Assembly (NCBI RefSeq): GCF_022605725.1
Contig: NC_065562.1
Location: 3,162,001-3,226,000 of the forward strand
Origin: Anthonomus grandis grandis
Lineage: Eukaryota > Arthropoda > Insecta > Coleoptera > Curculionidae
Direction of reading: 5' to 3'
Length of the DNA: 64,000 bases
Positions 45,801-57,296 of this stretch are shown here, one piece after another (positions within the stretch are counted from its first letter, which is position 1; every line of letters starts with the position of its first letter). The position numbers were made by a program, and so were the translations under genes. The notes under the pieces were generated by a model. That model worked only from the letters and a program-made list of their open reading frames with translations. It searched no databases and was not told where the DNA came from.

Positions 45801-46375
45801 AATAATTTAATTAGGAGCACGCCAAACAGATATCGAACTGTTATTAACAGGATGGTCAACCACATTTTCTTTTCTCTAAATTTTGTTATTTAGAGTTCAA
45901 TATTTATAAATTATGATACAATATTAATTTACTGGTGTGTTGATTTTTGTGTGTTTCATATATTAATATTTAGCAGTGTTTGTTTCAATACAAAGCAGAT
46001 TTAATGTGTTTAATTTAAATAAATAATTTTCATTTAACTGCCGTTTAATATCCCTGTTCATCACCGTTTTGATGTGTGCAGCTCAAGGTGTGGCACTTTA
46101 ATTAAAATCTTAAAAGAGTGTAGCGGAAAATATTATTCCTAATATACACCCAGAAATTGTCGCTGAAACTGATACTGAACACTTTAGATCAAAACAAACG
46201 AATATCATCTACAGATCTAAAACCCATTAATTTAGTTTGTGCAGCTAAAATTTAATTAAAAAAATATATTATATTATTATGAGAGTAAATTGTTATTCTA
46301 TTAACTGTTATTTTTGTGATGGACATCAACAATGAATCATCAATACATTACGAAATAATATAAAAAGGTACTTAC
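45801..46375. other. No gene recognised
   Basis: AT-rich intron sequence between the Tc1 relic and the next FANCI exon. Confidence 0.35.
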
Positions 46376-46587
46376 TGAAGCAAAGTTTTAAGTGCGATAT
46401 CAATAATCGCAAGATCCAATAAAGAGTCAGGACCTTTAAATAAAACTTTGGATGGATTTTTGGAAACGATGCCATGCCGTTTTTCGCTAAATGACTGGCT
46501 TTGCTGAGTTTGTGTTTTTTGAGTGGTTTTTTCATCTTTCTGGCTCATCTTATCTCCTTTTTTTAATTTTTTGGGTTTTGACAAGTT
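46376..46587 (-). CDS. FANCI: FANCI exon
   Basis: The exon is 212 bp (phase 0 in, 2 out). Acceptor TGTATTGTAG, donor GTAAGT. A lysine/glutamine-rich start (NLSKPKKLKKGDKMSQKDE) is followed by VSKNPSKVLFKGPDSLLDLA and DIALKTLL. Vertebrate FANCI has [20 protein letters not shown] and FVSSLLTALF at this place. The basic insert is longer than in vertebrates. Confidence 0.88.
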
Positions 46588-46724
46588 CTACAATACAGAT
46601 AACTTTAGAGTAACAAAAAAGCAATTCCCTAATTTTTATTAAAATTATAATTCAGTGAATTTTATTAAAATACGTTTATGCGTTTTATATACCAAGCAGA
46701 AAACTCAAAAGTGGTTTCCCACTA

Positions 46725-47877
46725 TCGGATGACATAGCAAAAGGGAAACATTTAATAACTTTTTTTACTTTTTAAGATAAAGAAATAAAATTTGGTATTT
46801 CGATAGAACAATTATGAGAGCATATTTTGGCATATTCTATTATTCTTCGTTACTTCCGGTTTAACAGGAAGTGACACTAACTTTTTTGTTTTAAATGGGA
46901 CAATTGGTATATTATTACGTATTGTGATAGAAAATAATATTCTGAGAATAATGATACCGCATTTACCACTTTTTGTTTTATACTCGTAGAAAAAATCATT
47001 TTTTTAAATTTTGAAATAGGGTGCCATAAACGCATTGAAGTTTTAATTTTTATTCAAGTAATCACGGAAAAATAATATTCATTGTATTTTACTACTTGAA
47101 TTTTTTACACGCCTATTTAAAATTTTTACTTTATTTTTTAAATAGCATCTTATGAACAAGCACTATTGAAATGCAGTTTTTCGAAAATATAATTAGTAAA
47201 TATCTCAAATATTAGTAAACACTAAAATTGCATTTGACAAGATGTCATATATTATGTCAATTAAAAAATAATCGAAGAACGCGAAACCTTGAAAAACGCA
47301 GCATCCTATTCAAGAAATCAAAACCTTCTATGATATTTTAATTAAATAAATACGTTTATTTATGTGACTTAGTTTAGAGTCTTCTTATGAGCTTATTTAT
47401 CAATCGATTTAAAAACTGATCAAATTCTACAGAAAAAAAATCTAAATTTTAAAAAAGGTTGTTCCTAATAAGGTGATATTAAAAAAAAAACTAAATGCCA
47501 AACTTTGCTGGTTTGGACATTTTAAATAGGCATGTAAAAGATAAGTCATAAAATGCAATGAAATACATTTTTCCGTGATTCCTTGATTAAAAATTAAAAC
47601 TTTTTACACATTTCATGGCACCCTATTTTAAATTTCAAAAAATTGATTTTTTTTCTGGGAGTATAAAAAAAAGTAGCAAATGCAGCATCATTGTTATCAG
47701 AATATTCATTTCTATGGAAATACGTAATAACATACCAAGTGTCTCATTTAAAATAAGGAAATGACGGAAAACAATATGTCAAAAGATGCTCTTATAACAA
47801 TTCCATGAATCTACCAAATCTCATTTGTTTATGTTAAAGAGTAAAACACTCTTTAACATAAGCAATTGTCACTTGGT
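46725..47877. mobile_element. Foldback element with long inverted repeats (copy 2)
   Basis: A diverged relative of 10,499-11,468. The left end is a decayed TATCGGATGACATAGC, the right end GTCACTTGGTA. Inner blocks are shared with copy 1 and with each other inverted, for example GGGACAATTGGTATATTATT (46,907) and ACCAAGTGTCTCATTTAAAA (47,735). It has about 180 bp more than copy 1. Noncoding. Confidence 0.65.
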
Positions 47878-48073
47878 ATAACTAGTCATCAATATCAAAA
47901 AAACATGCATGAAAGTACGTATTCTATCGCTTCATATAGTTATTCGTAATTTATGGTTTTATCGATAATTAAAAAATTAGTACACCGTCGATTAATATTT
48001 TTTGTTGCACTCATTTTTGTTAAAAACAAAGTTATACAGTGTGTCCCAAAAATAGAGATATGACATATAAGCT

Positions 48074-48471
48074 GTCAACGCATAAGTAGAAAATTGAAAA
48101 GGTTGTGGACTGTATTTGAAAATTGTAAGTCTTAATTGCTAACGCAAGTAAGAGAATTGTAAAAACGAATTCCACACTACTCAAATGGGCACTTACCGAA
48201 TAAGCCAGTTGTGGTCTTCTTAAAGGGGATCCCCTTAGTTGCAGTCCAGGCTCACCACCATCACACAATGGTTTTTTAATTCGAAAATTATTTAAACTGT
48301 TTGTAAAAATTGACTTTTCTAGTACCGACACCAAAAATTTTACTTGTTTTCACCGTCGTTGTTCTCGTACCAGTGCCTCGAACATGCACATCGTGCCCAG
48401 ATAGTCGGAGAAAAATGTGGTACATATTCCGCGCGAAATAGAATAAAATTTGAAATGAATGATGCTTGAAC
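48074..48471. mobile_element. 398-bp unidentified insert in a mariner arm
   Basis: This segment has no counterpart in the right arm and is flanked by ATAAGCT at 48,067-48,073 and 48,472-48,478. Its ends show no clear inverted repeat, and its type is unknown. Confidence 0.4.
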
Positions 48472-48829
48472 ATAAGCTATGATGTCATCGTCCATTTTTT
48501 TAAAAAGTAATCCTAATTTTTTATTGCGTATTTTTAAAAAACGGATCAAATTATATACAGCTGCACAATTTCAAGTTTCTGTGATTAACAGTTATCAAAA
48601 CAATTAAAATTAAAAAAAAAATATTTAATATTAATTATAAAATCTGTTTTACTCAAAAAGCTTTTTAACAAATATTTAAAATGTAGCCCGTTTACTATTT
48701 AATAACATTCTAAATGTACCTAAAAATCAATTTAAACATTTTTAACGATTTATGTAGAAATTAATATACATACTCTTTGTATAAACATACTATAAACTTT
48801 TTTTAATATTGCTATAGGAAAAAATCTAA

Positions 48830-49640
48830 AGGAGTTAGATCGGGAGATCTTGGTGGCCATTCAAAAGTTTCTCTTCAACCAATCCATCTGCCTGGAAATA
48901 TAGTATCCAGATAGTTTCGAACAGAACGTGCAAAATGGGGAGGCGCACCATTTTGTTGAAACCAGATGTTCCTATTTCACTGCAGGTTTTATTTAATTAG
49001 GAAACAGAGCAGCTAGATTTGGAATTAGTTCTTTTTGTAAAAGCTGTAAATATCTTGCTCCATTTAGATTTTCATCGGTTTATAACTTGCTGGCCTACAA
49101 CTTTCTCTGGGTGTTGAGTGTGGCCTTACCTCATCCAACATGGATTTTGTTGTGCCCAATAACGGCAATTTTGACGACTTACTTCTCCATTCAGCATAAA
49201 CAGAAAATTTTCTGTTTTAACAGCACTAATCGGCAGTAGCACCATAAGCTGTTTGCAAAATTCGATTCTTCTATATGCATCCTCTTCATGATCCGTCCCT
49301 GGAGATTTGTTAGTTTTCAGGGATGAAATTGTTGTGCCTTCAGAACCCTTACTACTGAAGACTGACTCACTTCCAATTCGCACGCTACTTGTCCAGTGGA
49401 AATGTTAGGATTTTCTTGAACGGATAATACTATATCAATTTTGGGATTTTCATTGAGGGCAGATTTATGAGAAATATTTGTTCTTCTAACGTGGCGATTT
49501 TCCGAAACTGATTTTCAATTTTGCTTACAGTACCTTGCGATATCAGTGGTAAAACAGAATACATGTTTTTGAACAAGTCCATAACCTCCTTTTAGGTTCT
49601 CGTTCTATCTTCGTATTCAATCATCACTAAATTTCAATCT
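48830..49640 (-). pseudogene. DUF4817/DD41D-type transposase relic
   Basis: The minus strand keeps EEDAYRRIEFCKQLMVLLP, then TENFLFMLNGEVSRQNCRYW and AQQNPCWM, the region around the first Asp, whose FSDEATF motif is reduced to ENFLF by a small deletion. Fragments of the N-terminal helix-turn-helix lie at 49,400-49,640, and the region near 48,840-48,900 matches the conserved RSPDLTPxD block as antisense. Many stops. Confidence 0.65.
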
Positions 49641-50187
49641 TATTAATCTTATTCGTATTTAAATTTAAAAAAAAATTACTTAAATCTGATTATTTGGCTT
49701 ATGATAAATTAAAAAGTAAAAGACTTTACACTCAAGAAAGTCATTTAACAAGTTAAAATTTTTTACTTTTACTGTTTGATCGAATATGGAATGCCACATT
49801 TTTTCCAAGTCTATAAAATTCCTTACGAAAATAAATGTTTACACAAAAGCAATACTCTTAAAATTATGCGGTTCTTAAATATACTCACAATAGTGTATTT
49901 TATAGTATTATTCAGTGAAACCAAATGATTTAAAATTTTAAAATAAAAAATAATAAATTTCATATCTTGAAAACTGAAATAAGCAATAAAAGCCATTTTT
50001 AATCATCGATAATATTATAATATGTATTTCAAATTTGGGACATACTATATATTAATTTCTACATAAATCGTTAAAAATATTCAAAATGATTTTTAAGTAC
50101 GTCTAGAATAATATTAAATAGTAAATGGACTACGTCTTATATTTTTTTTTTAACTTTTTGAATAAAACAGATTTTCTAATTTATATT

Positions 50188-50386
50188 GGCCGGCCCCGGC
50201 AGCGCGGTGGGTATATATAACCTGCCTAGCAGTCGTGTGGCCCTGGGTTCGAGTCCCAGACTTGGCATGGTCGTTTGGGATGTCTGATTTAGTTTAAGTA
50301 CAAAAAAAAAATTATATATAGAGGTTTTTCGTGACTAAATGTGCTCAGCACAAGGTCAATAAATGAATTAAAAAAAAAAAAATAAA
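50188..50386 (+). mobile_element. tRNA-derived SINE with 11-bp TSD
   Basis: The element is 199 bp. It has a box A-like segment (GCGCGGTGGGTATATATAAC) and a good box B (GGGTTCGAGTCCC), then a tail ending in AATGAATTAAAAAAAAAAAA. TAATTTATATT occurs at 50,177-50,187 and at 50,387-50,397, the expected target duplication. It would be transcribed by RNA polymerase III and mobilised by a LINE. It interrupts the right arm of the mariner at 48,037, so it is younger than that element. Confidence 0.85.
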
Positions 50387-50924
50387 TAATTTATATTAAA
50401 TATTTTCTTTTAATTTTAATTAACTTGAAAACGGTTAATTACATAAACTTAAAATTTTGCAGCTATGTTTAATTTGATACGCTCGCAATAAAAAATTAGG
50501 GTTGCTATTTAAAAAAATCGTTGATGACGTATATATATCTCATTTTTAGGACACACAGTATAACTTTTTTTTCAACAATAGCGCACCTAAAAATACTAAT
50601 TGACGGATCCGAAGATTTTTTGAGAAAAAAATATCTGAACTACTGAATTTTTTGCAGTAGAAGTTTCAGACTGTATAAACAAACTATGTATGGGGGTAAG
50701 CCACTTTTGAATATCACCCATAATGAATTACTAAAAGATATTTAGCAAAAACAATTTAAACAACAATTAAAAAGGATTGATTGTGATTGGAATTATTAAA
50801 AATATATTTTTTAATTTGAAACGCAAAACGAAAAAGAAAATTTTTATAATGATTTTGTTTTACAAACAAATAAAAATATTAATATATCTGTAAATTTATC
50901 GAGATACGAAAAGAAAAAAGACAC

Positions 50925-51116
50925 CTTTCCAAACTGCAAAAATCGGGTATATCCGTCAAATAAACTATTAATTATACCACACTGATTTTCCTGGCCGGCT
51001 CTTAAAGATGATATTTTATAACCAATAAGTGCTTCATATACATTAAGGACCTCCTTTAAAACGTACATCTTTTGTTGACTTTCTGGCAATATGTCTGTTA
51101 AATCGGTACCATCATC
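50925..51116 (-). CDS. FANCI: FANCI exon
   Basis: The exon is 192 bp (64 codons, phase 0 both sides). Acceptor ATGATTTTAG, donor GTGTCT, a less usual but valid GT donor. It encodes DDGTDLTDILPESQQKMY, NVYEALIGYKISSL and GIINSLFDGYTRFLQFGK. It corresponds to the FANCI segment around VLIEYNFSISSF and DILSLFMCYKKLSDIL. Confidence 0.85.
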
Positions 51117-51957
51117 CTAAAATCATAAATTGTCATCAAATTATTATATATAAATGATATGCAGGGTGATTCTTTACGGTTGGCCAGGTAGTGAATAATG
51201 CAGGCTCTTTGGGGAGAAAATCGACATATATGGCATAATTAATATACTCGATATAGCTTATATATTTTACTGTAATATATGTAAATTCATAATTACAAAG
51301 TAGAATTATTTTGCAATCAAAATTTTAAATGATCATTAAAATGTAAGAGAGGCATAGCAAAGAGAATAATTACATGTATGGATAGTGTGTCACGAAGACT
51401 GGGCATCTGTCAACTTTATTATTTTAAATAGAACACTCTATTTATTAATGCATTTTTGGATTCTATGAAAAATTCTAAACACATTACATGTATAATACGC
51501 TATATCAATTTTAAATTGTTTTCGAAATATCAACAATTAAAAATCAAAACTTTTAAAAACTTGTTTTTGGAAACGGAGGCTCATTGACTAGAGGAAGCAG
51601 GTTGCCATTATTTTGGACAAGGAATAATTTTCAATAACCCAACCTGTATATTTTAAATTAAAAAAAAAAATATTGGATTTGTTTTAACACAGCGTTTGCT
51701 AAGACACAGTGCAACTTAATAAATATTGCGCGTTTTTTCGAAAACTTTTAATCTAATGCTATTTGTAATTTTAGTTAGTTATAAAAGCGTAAAAAATCAG
51801 TAGAAACCGGATCTTAATATCTCTTAAACGAAAGATAATGACTAATAAATTAATGACTGTGTAAACTAATGACTATAAAATTAATAACAAATACAAAAAA
51901 TTAGACCTTAAATATCGTTTTTTTACTCGGTACAGTTACAGCACTATTATTTTTATA
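51117..51957. other. No gene recognised
   Basis: AT-rich intron sequence with no coding similarity. Confidence 0.35.
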
Positions 51958-52249
51958 CAGGGTGAGTCACTAATATTGCACGAAAGTTTAAGGGCGTATT
52001 CCTTGATTAAAATATGGGAGAAAAACTTATAAGCCTATGCCCGAACATGTTTTCCTGCGAAGATATAGGGCGTTAAAATTTTTATTTGATTTTTAATTTT
52101 TCTAAATAATTTGAAAGTAAACGAGAAAAACCATATGAAATTAGGTATAGGGAAGTTTTTCTAAGATGCTAAAGTTGAATTTTTGATCTCACTAACATAG
52201 GGCACCACGTATTATATTTTGAGGTTTTAAATACAGTAAAAGCTCTTTA

Positions 52250-52310
52250 TTTGAGGGGTATACGTTTCGTAAATATGCCGTGAATAAAGAAACCGTGAAT
52301 ATGGAATGGT
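52250..52310. repeat. Subterminal GYGAATA repeats of the Tigger (left)
   Basis: CGTGAATAAAGAAACCGTGAATATGG lies next to the left end in two units; at the right (54,260-54,365) related CCGCGAATA units occur about five times. They are candidate transposase-binding sites. Confidence 0.55.
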
Positions 52311-52544
52311 AATTTATATGGGATTATAGGCTATAGGTTCCTAGGTGACAAAATAACAAATCAGTACATACATATATAAAAAATGAATTTAATTGAAGTT
52401 TTTGACCATATTGATTTTTGTAGAATTTTGTAATTTTTTCTTGCTTGGCATTTTTTTAAAAGCTCCTTCAATTCATACTGATATTCAGCAGTGGCATTAG
52501 CAATTTGCCTCTTAAAAATAAGACTTCGTTCCATAGATCAATTT

Positions 52545-54104
52545 TCATAAAAAAATCATTTCATAAAAAAGTTCATTTGATATTCTTAAACCTTCGCTAA
52601 GGTTTTTTGGATTTAATGTCACGTTTCCAGTGCTTGTTGAAGTCTTTTCTTCAATAGGCTGTGAATTTAACATTTTCTCCAAATCCGTTTCAGTCAAATC
52701 TTCATCTTGCGATTTAAGCAACGTCTGAATGTCATTTGATTCTATCTGTTCGAACCCATCTCGTCCTATTTCATTCGCAATTTCAGCTATGTTTGCAGTC
52801 AAAGTTTGAATTTGCACAGATTCTTCGTAATTTTCTGCAGTCAGAGCAGGTCACAATTATTCCAGCATGATTTCAATTTGTATGGTTTCAGTCCTTCCAA
52901 TGATTCTTTTATGTTTACAATGCCTTTTGCTATGTCAAATTTCTTCCGGCATTCCATAACATTCATATCAGGATCACATTCCATATTATCCAATATGATT
53001 TTGAAGGTTCATCTAATGTGCTGGAGCTTAAAGGCCTGGATTATTCCTTGATCAAAGTTGAAGCAAAGCCGTCGTATTGGGAGGTAAAAATTTCACTTTT
53101 ATATATGGATGCATAGTTTCAAGTTCACGAGGATGACCTGGTACATTGTCCAAAACAAGAACTGCTTTAAAGTCTAAATTCTTTTTTCTTTAATAAGTTT
53201 CAACTTTAGAAACAAAACAATTCCGAAGCCAGTCACAAAAAATAGCGCTTGGAACCCATACTTTCTTATTAGCACGCCAAAATACTGACAGGTCGTCCTT
53301 GTTTTGATTTTTTAAAACACGAGGATTTAACGATCTATACAGCATCAGTGGTTTAATGAGACAATCATCAAATGCATTAGAACATAGCAGCAATGTAACT
53401 CTATTCTTTGCTGCCTTAAATCCAGGGGCAGACTTTTCGCTTTTAGAAATAAATGTTTTGTTTTGCATTCTCTTCCAAAACAGTGCAGTCTTATCTGCAT
53501 TAAATACTTGTTTAGGTTTGTATCCTCCATCAGCTACTAGATTTGCAAATTCTTCTGGATATCCTTCTGCTGCAGCAGTGTCTGCAGATGCAGCTTCTCC
53601 AACAATTTTAATGCTATGCAATGATTGTCTCACCTTAAATTGATTGAATCAACCTTCCGATGCTTAAAAACTTCCATCTATACATTCACCACCACTACGA
53701 CCACCAGGTTCTTTAAAATGGGCGTAAAGATGCTTTACCTTCTTCCGGATTATTGGACCACTCAGAGGCGCCCTTTTTTGGTTGCGGTTTTCAATCCATA
53801 TCTACAACGCCACTTCAATTTTTTCTATTGCTGGATCACGAACATCTTTCGCTGACAGTGAAGTTGAAGCTACAGACGACCTTATTTGATCTTCAGATTT
53901 TTTTATCGATCGTACAGTTGATTCGTTGACATTGAATGAGCGTGATATCGATGCAAACGACTCTCCAAGGTGTAAACGATGAAGCATTTCTATTTTCACT
54001 TTAAGCGGTAGCACAGATTTTTTTCGCATTAAAACTCGTTTTTCAATTTTTTTTTCGTCGACATTATAAATGAATGGAATAACTATAATGGAAAAATGAA
54101 TCAT
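52545..54104 (-). pseudogene. Tigger/jerky-type transposase pseudogene
   Basis: The N-terminus includes RKKSVLPLKVKIEMLHRLHL and SISRSFNVNESTVRSIKKSE (CENP-B-like HTH). An in-frame TAG near 53,800 is followed by WIENRNQKRAPLSG (second HTH). The DDE_1 core has KQVFNADKTALFWKRM (first Asp) and VLVLDNVPGHPRELE (second Asp), and FLPPNTTALLQ precedes the third. A frameshift right after TALLQ destroys the usual LDQGVI third Asp region. The C-terminal tail, ANIAEIANEIGRDGFEQ, is open. Dead copy with few lesions. Confidence 0.88.
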
Positions 54105-54436
54105 TAAAACAAGCGAAGCGACTCTTATAGCGAGACCGCCCTAAAAAATATGTTTACATTGTATTTACATTCTCAGAAACGCTGGGTATAGTTGTAATAA
54201 GGTCAATTTTACTTTTTTATTTGAATCCTTTTTATCAATATATATGTGCCGACGTACTGATTCGTTCCGCGAATAAAGAAATTTTTAGCCGCGAATATAG
54301 GAATTGGGTCGCATTTTTTTAATCCGCGAATAGTGAAAACGCGAATGAAGAAACCGCGAATAAAGAGCTTTTACTGTACAACAATGAAAACAACCATTTC
54401 ATTTATTCAATTTAATTTTAATAAAATCAAAGGTTT

Positions 54437-55031
54437 TTACAAAAGGGAAAAGTGATAACCATGACGTAAAAAAAGGAGTGGAGCTATTAAAAGTTGTCGA
54501 AAGTGCTGCCCTCCAAATTCAATACAAGTACCTACCCTATGATCCATTAATTGCCGCACTCGTTCAAAAATGCCTGCTATATTTCGAATTGTTACCCAAC
54601 TTGACACTATTCCATTTCTTAAATCTTCAATATTTTCAATTGGACTAGTGTAGCGGGATTCGTTACGTACTTGACGTAAGTCCACCCTCTAACTTTTGAC
54701 GTCGCAGGGTATCCGTCAACTCCTTTCACTATTTCTTTGTACAGTTATAGGAGAAAAGTGGACAAAAATGCCTCGGGCACCACTCTTAAGTAATTAAAGG
54801 TGGTTAGAGTCCCCCCTAGCCTCCTGTACGAAGTCGTTTATTGTTAGCGGTAAATTTCTTAAAACTGCCTTTTTCACTGAGTCGCTGGTAAAGGCGAATA
54901 AGCATTTGACTATATAGAATAGCACGATTCGGGAATCTTTCTTCATGAATAGGCCTTGCGGCGTAAATACTGACATTCGCAATACCGCGCACAAAATGCA
55001 TATCACACAATTCTCTGTTACTGTAATTCAT
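54437..55031 (-). pseudogene. DD41D/DUF4817 transposase, N- and C-termini only
   Basis: The N-terminus starts at 55,031: MNYSNRELCDMHFVRGIANV, then EERFPNRAILYSQMLIRLYQ and LSEKGSFKKFTANN. Less than 150 bp later comes the C-terminus: SRYTSPIENIEDLRNGIVSS, RNIAGIFERVRQLMDHRVGT, IEFGGQHFRQLL. The whole catalytic domain is deleted. The fragment shows a third transposase subfamily of the same group in this window. Confidence 0.82.
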
Positions 55032-55736
55032 TTAAAATAAAATTTTAAAAACTTTCAAGTATAGAAAAGTCACTGAGAACTTCAATACAGGTATAGGTCA
55101 CAAAACAAAAAAAGGTACAAACATAGGTACAAACTAATATTTTTTCTACTGGAAACAATTACAAAAATGCAACAATATCAATAACAAAAACTTTAAGGTA
55201 GAGTGTGTTAAAATTTTGACCAACAATCGACATGTTTTTTCTTTGACAACAAAAATTAAATAAAAGTTCCCATATTTTCGGCATTTTATAAGCATTTTCG
55301 GACATAAGTTTTTTAAATATTTTAAACCAAGAAATACACCTTTAAAATTTCATGCAATATTAGTGAATCATGCTGTATATTAAGATATGAAAGTAAGAAA
55401 TGTCCCAAGAGTATTTGTAACCAAAAATTAAGTTAAGTATAGGGGGACCAAGTTTTTACCAAAATACGAAAATCATGTATCTTGTTAACATAAGTATGTG
55501 CAGAGGGTCGTAAATCACCCTGAATATTAAACCTACTTATATTATAACATATAGTAATCCATTGAAATTAACGAAGTTTACATCTACTGCCGGGATAAAC
55601 TAAAAACGATCAAAATATTTGATTTTTGCTCTTTTCTCTCCTCCCGCCTAATATCTCTATCTACAATTGTTACCTATTTCATATTGCTTACCATACGAAC
55701 TTAACGTTCTAATGAAAACTCAAATTTAGCACTTAC

Positions 55737-55895
55737 CAGTTCAAAATGTACCAGTTCACATTTACTCATCCTAACAGATAAGGAATCGAGGATTTCGGTG
55801 TAATTTTTAACAGATGCATTTTCCGACTCTTCTTCAGTTTGTTTAATTTTATTTACGATTTGAGACAGAAGAAAAATGAATTTCCCTATGGGTTC
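55737..55895 (-). CDS. FANCI: FANCI exon (most N-terminal one in the window)
   Basis: The exon is 159 bp (53 codons, phase 0 both sides). Acceptor TTTTTTTTGTAG, donor GTAAGT. EPIGKFIFLLSQIVNKIKQT, then EEESENASVKNYTEILDSLS and RMSKCELVHFEL, aligns with vertebrate FANCI EPLDYLLCCIQHCLAWYK, its glutamate run, and [20 protein letters not shown]. The ubiquitinated lysine and N-terminal solenoid lie upstream and are not in the window. All eight exons together give about 478 codons without a stop. Confidence 0.92.
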
Positions 55896-56492
55896 CTACA
55901 AAAAAAAACAAAAAAATATTTTTTCTTAAATAAATAAGCAAACAAATATGTTCATATATTCATAAAATGTAAGTAAAATTACAACCTGATATATAACTAA
56001 AGGAAGACAAAAATATATACATTTATATTTTTTAAGTACTACTATCAAATTGTCTTTTGTTAGATTACATTTGCCATTTTTCGTAACGTGTAACTTGTTG
56101 GTTCCACAAAAATGTGAGTTAGACACAACTCTTAGTATATCTTATTCAACTACTTTCTACTAGTCCAATTTAAGTAAAAAAAGTGTAGTGAATATATATT
56201 TCAGTTATTTCTGACTAGTTATATTTCTTACCTTTTGTAAGGTTGGTTGTATTTTTAGTTTAAGCTTTTTGTTTGTCTCACTTAAAAAAAAGCTGTATTT
56301 TGTTTTAAGTCGATTTCATTTGTATATCAAAAATATGTGTCATTAATATCCTAGTCTATGATCATCTGGTTTGCAGGGATCTGAAGGTTCAAGCAGCACA
56401 TAAGAAGTACGCACATCAAGTTTGTTTCCAAAAATATAATCCAATTCCAATGAAAATCGATATTTAGCATCTATTTATAACTGTAATCCATA
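55896..56492. other. No gene recognised
   Basis: AT-rich sequence upstream of the FANCI exon. No earlier FANCI exon was found from here to 64,000. Confidence 0.4.
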
Positions 56493-56500
56493 GTATAGGC

Positions 56501-56543
56501 AGAGAAAAACAAACCACCAAACATAGGTGGTTTGTTTTTCTCT
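56501..56543. repeat. 18-bp perfect hairpin between copies of GTATAGGC
   Basis: AGAGAAAAACAAACCACC (56,501-56,518) and its exact inverse (56,526-56,543), with a 7-nt loop. GTATAGGC stands directly before (56,493-56,500) and again at 56,545-56,552. Confidence 0.88.
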
Positions 56544-56551
56544 GGTATAGG

Positions 56552-57289
56552 CACCGTCTATAGACTACAACAAGTCAGACCACTCGAGCGACTCTGAAAA
56601 ATGCCCTCTCCTGCCTCCGTTCCTCGCTTTACCATATAAGCCGGCAATTTAGTTTTCACACATACATTAATACGCTTATCTGGTGCAGTACGTTTCTTGG
56701 AAGAGTTTTTGGATGTATTGTTTTTTTTTCAGTATATTATAATAGGTATTATTGTACTAGTTACGGGTTCTAACCCGCTACCTTATGGCCTGCATAATAG
56801 TTGTATAATAAGCCTTTGTCAGCAAATATATTATTATAAATGGCTGATTATGATTTTCTTGCAACGAGGTTCAATTCAGTTCAATTCAATTAAGTTTAGT
56901 CAGATTTAAGACCTGAGTTAAGTTAGGTTAATTGTAACCGTTCTCGAATAAATTTATTTTTTAAAAAGCAAATGCTAGGAGCTATCATTTAACTTACTCC
57001 GTACACTTTTCTTGTGCATTTACTTTTAGTTTTACATATTAAAGTATTAAGAAACGAGGTACAAAAATCTATTCCAGCTCATTTCAATAAATAATTGTCT
57101 CCTATTTTAATAAATTAAAAATATATAAAAATAATCACGCGTATAAAGATAATCAAGTGCTACTGAATTAGTTTTCATTGGTGATCCACCGTTCACAGCA
57201 CAGCCAGAGCAGTTGAGCTTTAAGGTTATTTTCGCTTTAACATTGACAACATAGGAAGTGGCCTGACTTGTTGTAATCTATAGACGGTG
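56552..57289. mobile_element. 738-bp non-autonomous DNA transposon, 7-bp TSD
   Basis: Starts CACCGTCTATAGACTACAAC, continuing AAGTCAGACCAC, and ends with the inverse (CACCGTCTATAGATTACAAC from 57,289), giving about 32-bp terminal repeats. GTATAGG occurs at 56,545-56,551 and 57,290-57,296. A 7-8 bp duplication fits P or hAT mechanisms; the CAC start resembles the P-like element at 24,217. No transposase. Confidence 0.75.
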
Positions 57290-57296
57290 GTATAGG

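Larger units (their letters stand above)
48037..50558 (-). mobile_element. Mariner with long inverted repeats and two inserts
   Basis: Left CAGTGTGTCCCAAAAATAG and right, read inverted, CTGTGTGTCCTAAAAATGAG, both next to TA. Inner repeat pairs about 48,480-48,780 with about 50,050-50,520 (shared block: TAATTTCTACATAAATCGTT). The left arm is split by a 398-bp insert, the right arm by a SINE. The transposase relic is on the minus strand at 48,830-49,640. Confidence 0.78.
52234..54376 (-). mobile_element. Tigger (pogo-like) transposon with TA TSD
   Basis: The element is 2,143 bp. It starts CAGTAAAAGCTCTTTATTTG and ends in the inverse, CAGTAAAAGCTCTTTATTCG, flanked by TA (52,232-52,233 and 54,377-54,378). 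Several CGCGAATA/CGTGAATA units lie next to each end. It is inserted in the DD41D derivative at 51,958-55,375. Confidence 0.93.
51958..55375 (-). mobile_element. DD41D mariner deletion derivative hosting a Tigger
   Basis: Left CAGGGTGAGTCACTAATATT and right, inverted, CAGCATGATTCACTAATATT, both flanked by TA, with similarity continuing for about 120 bp. Without the Tigger (52,234-54,376) the element is about 1.27 kb. It keeps both ends of a minus-strand transposase but not its centre. Confidence 0.85.

Noticed and set aside
50188..50260. Functional tRNA gene from box A and box B
   Set aside because: No cloverleaf; the sequence continues into a SINE body with an A-rich tail and TSD.
55926..56126. 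Minus frame just upstream of the FANCI exon as an earlier exon
   Set aside because: Composition is that of AT-rich noncoding sequence and nothing aligns with FANCI.
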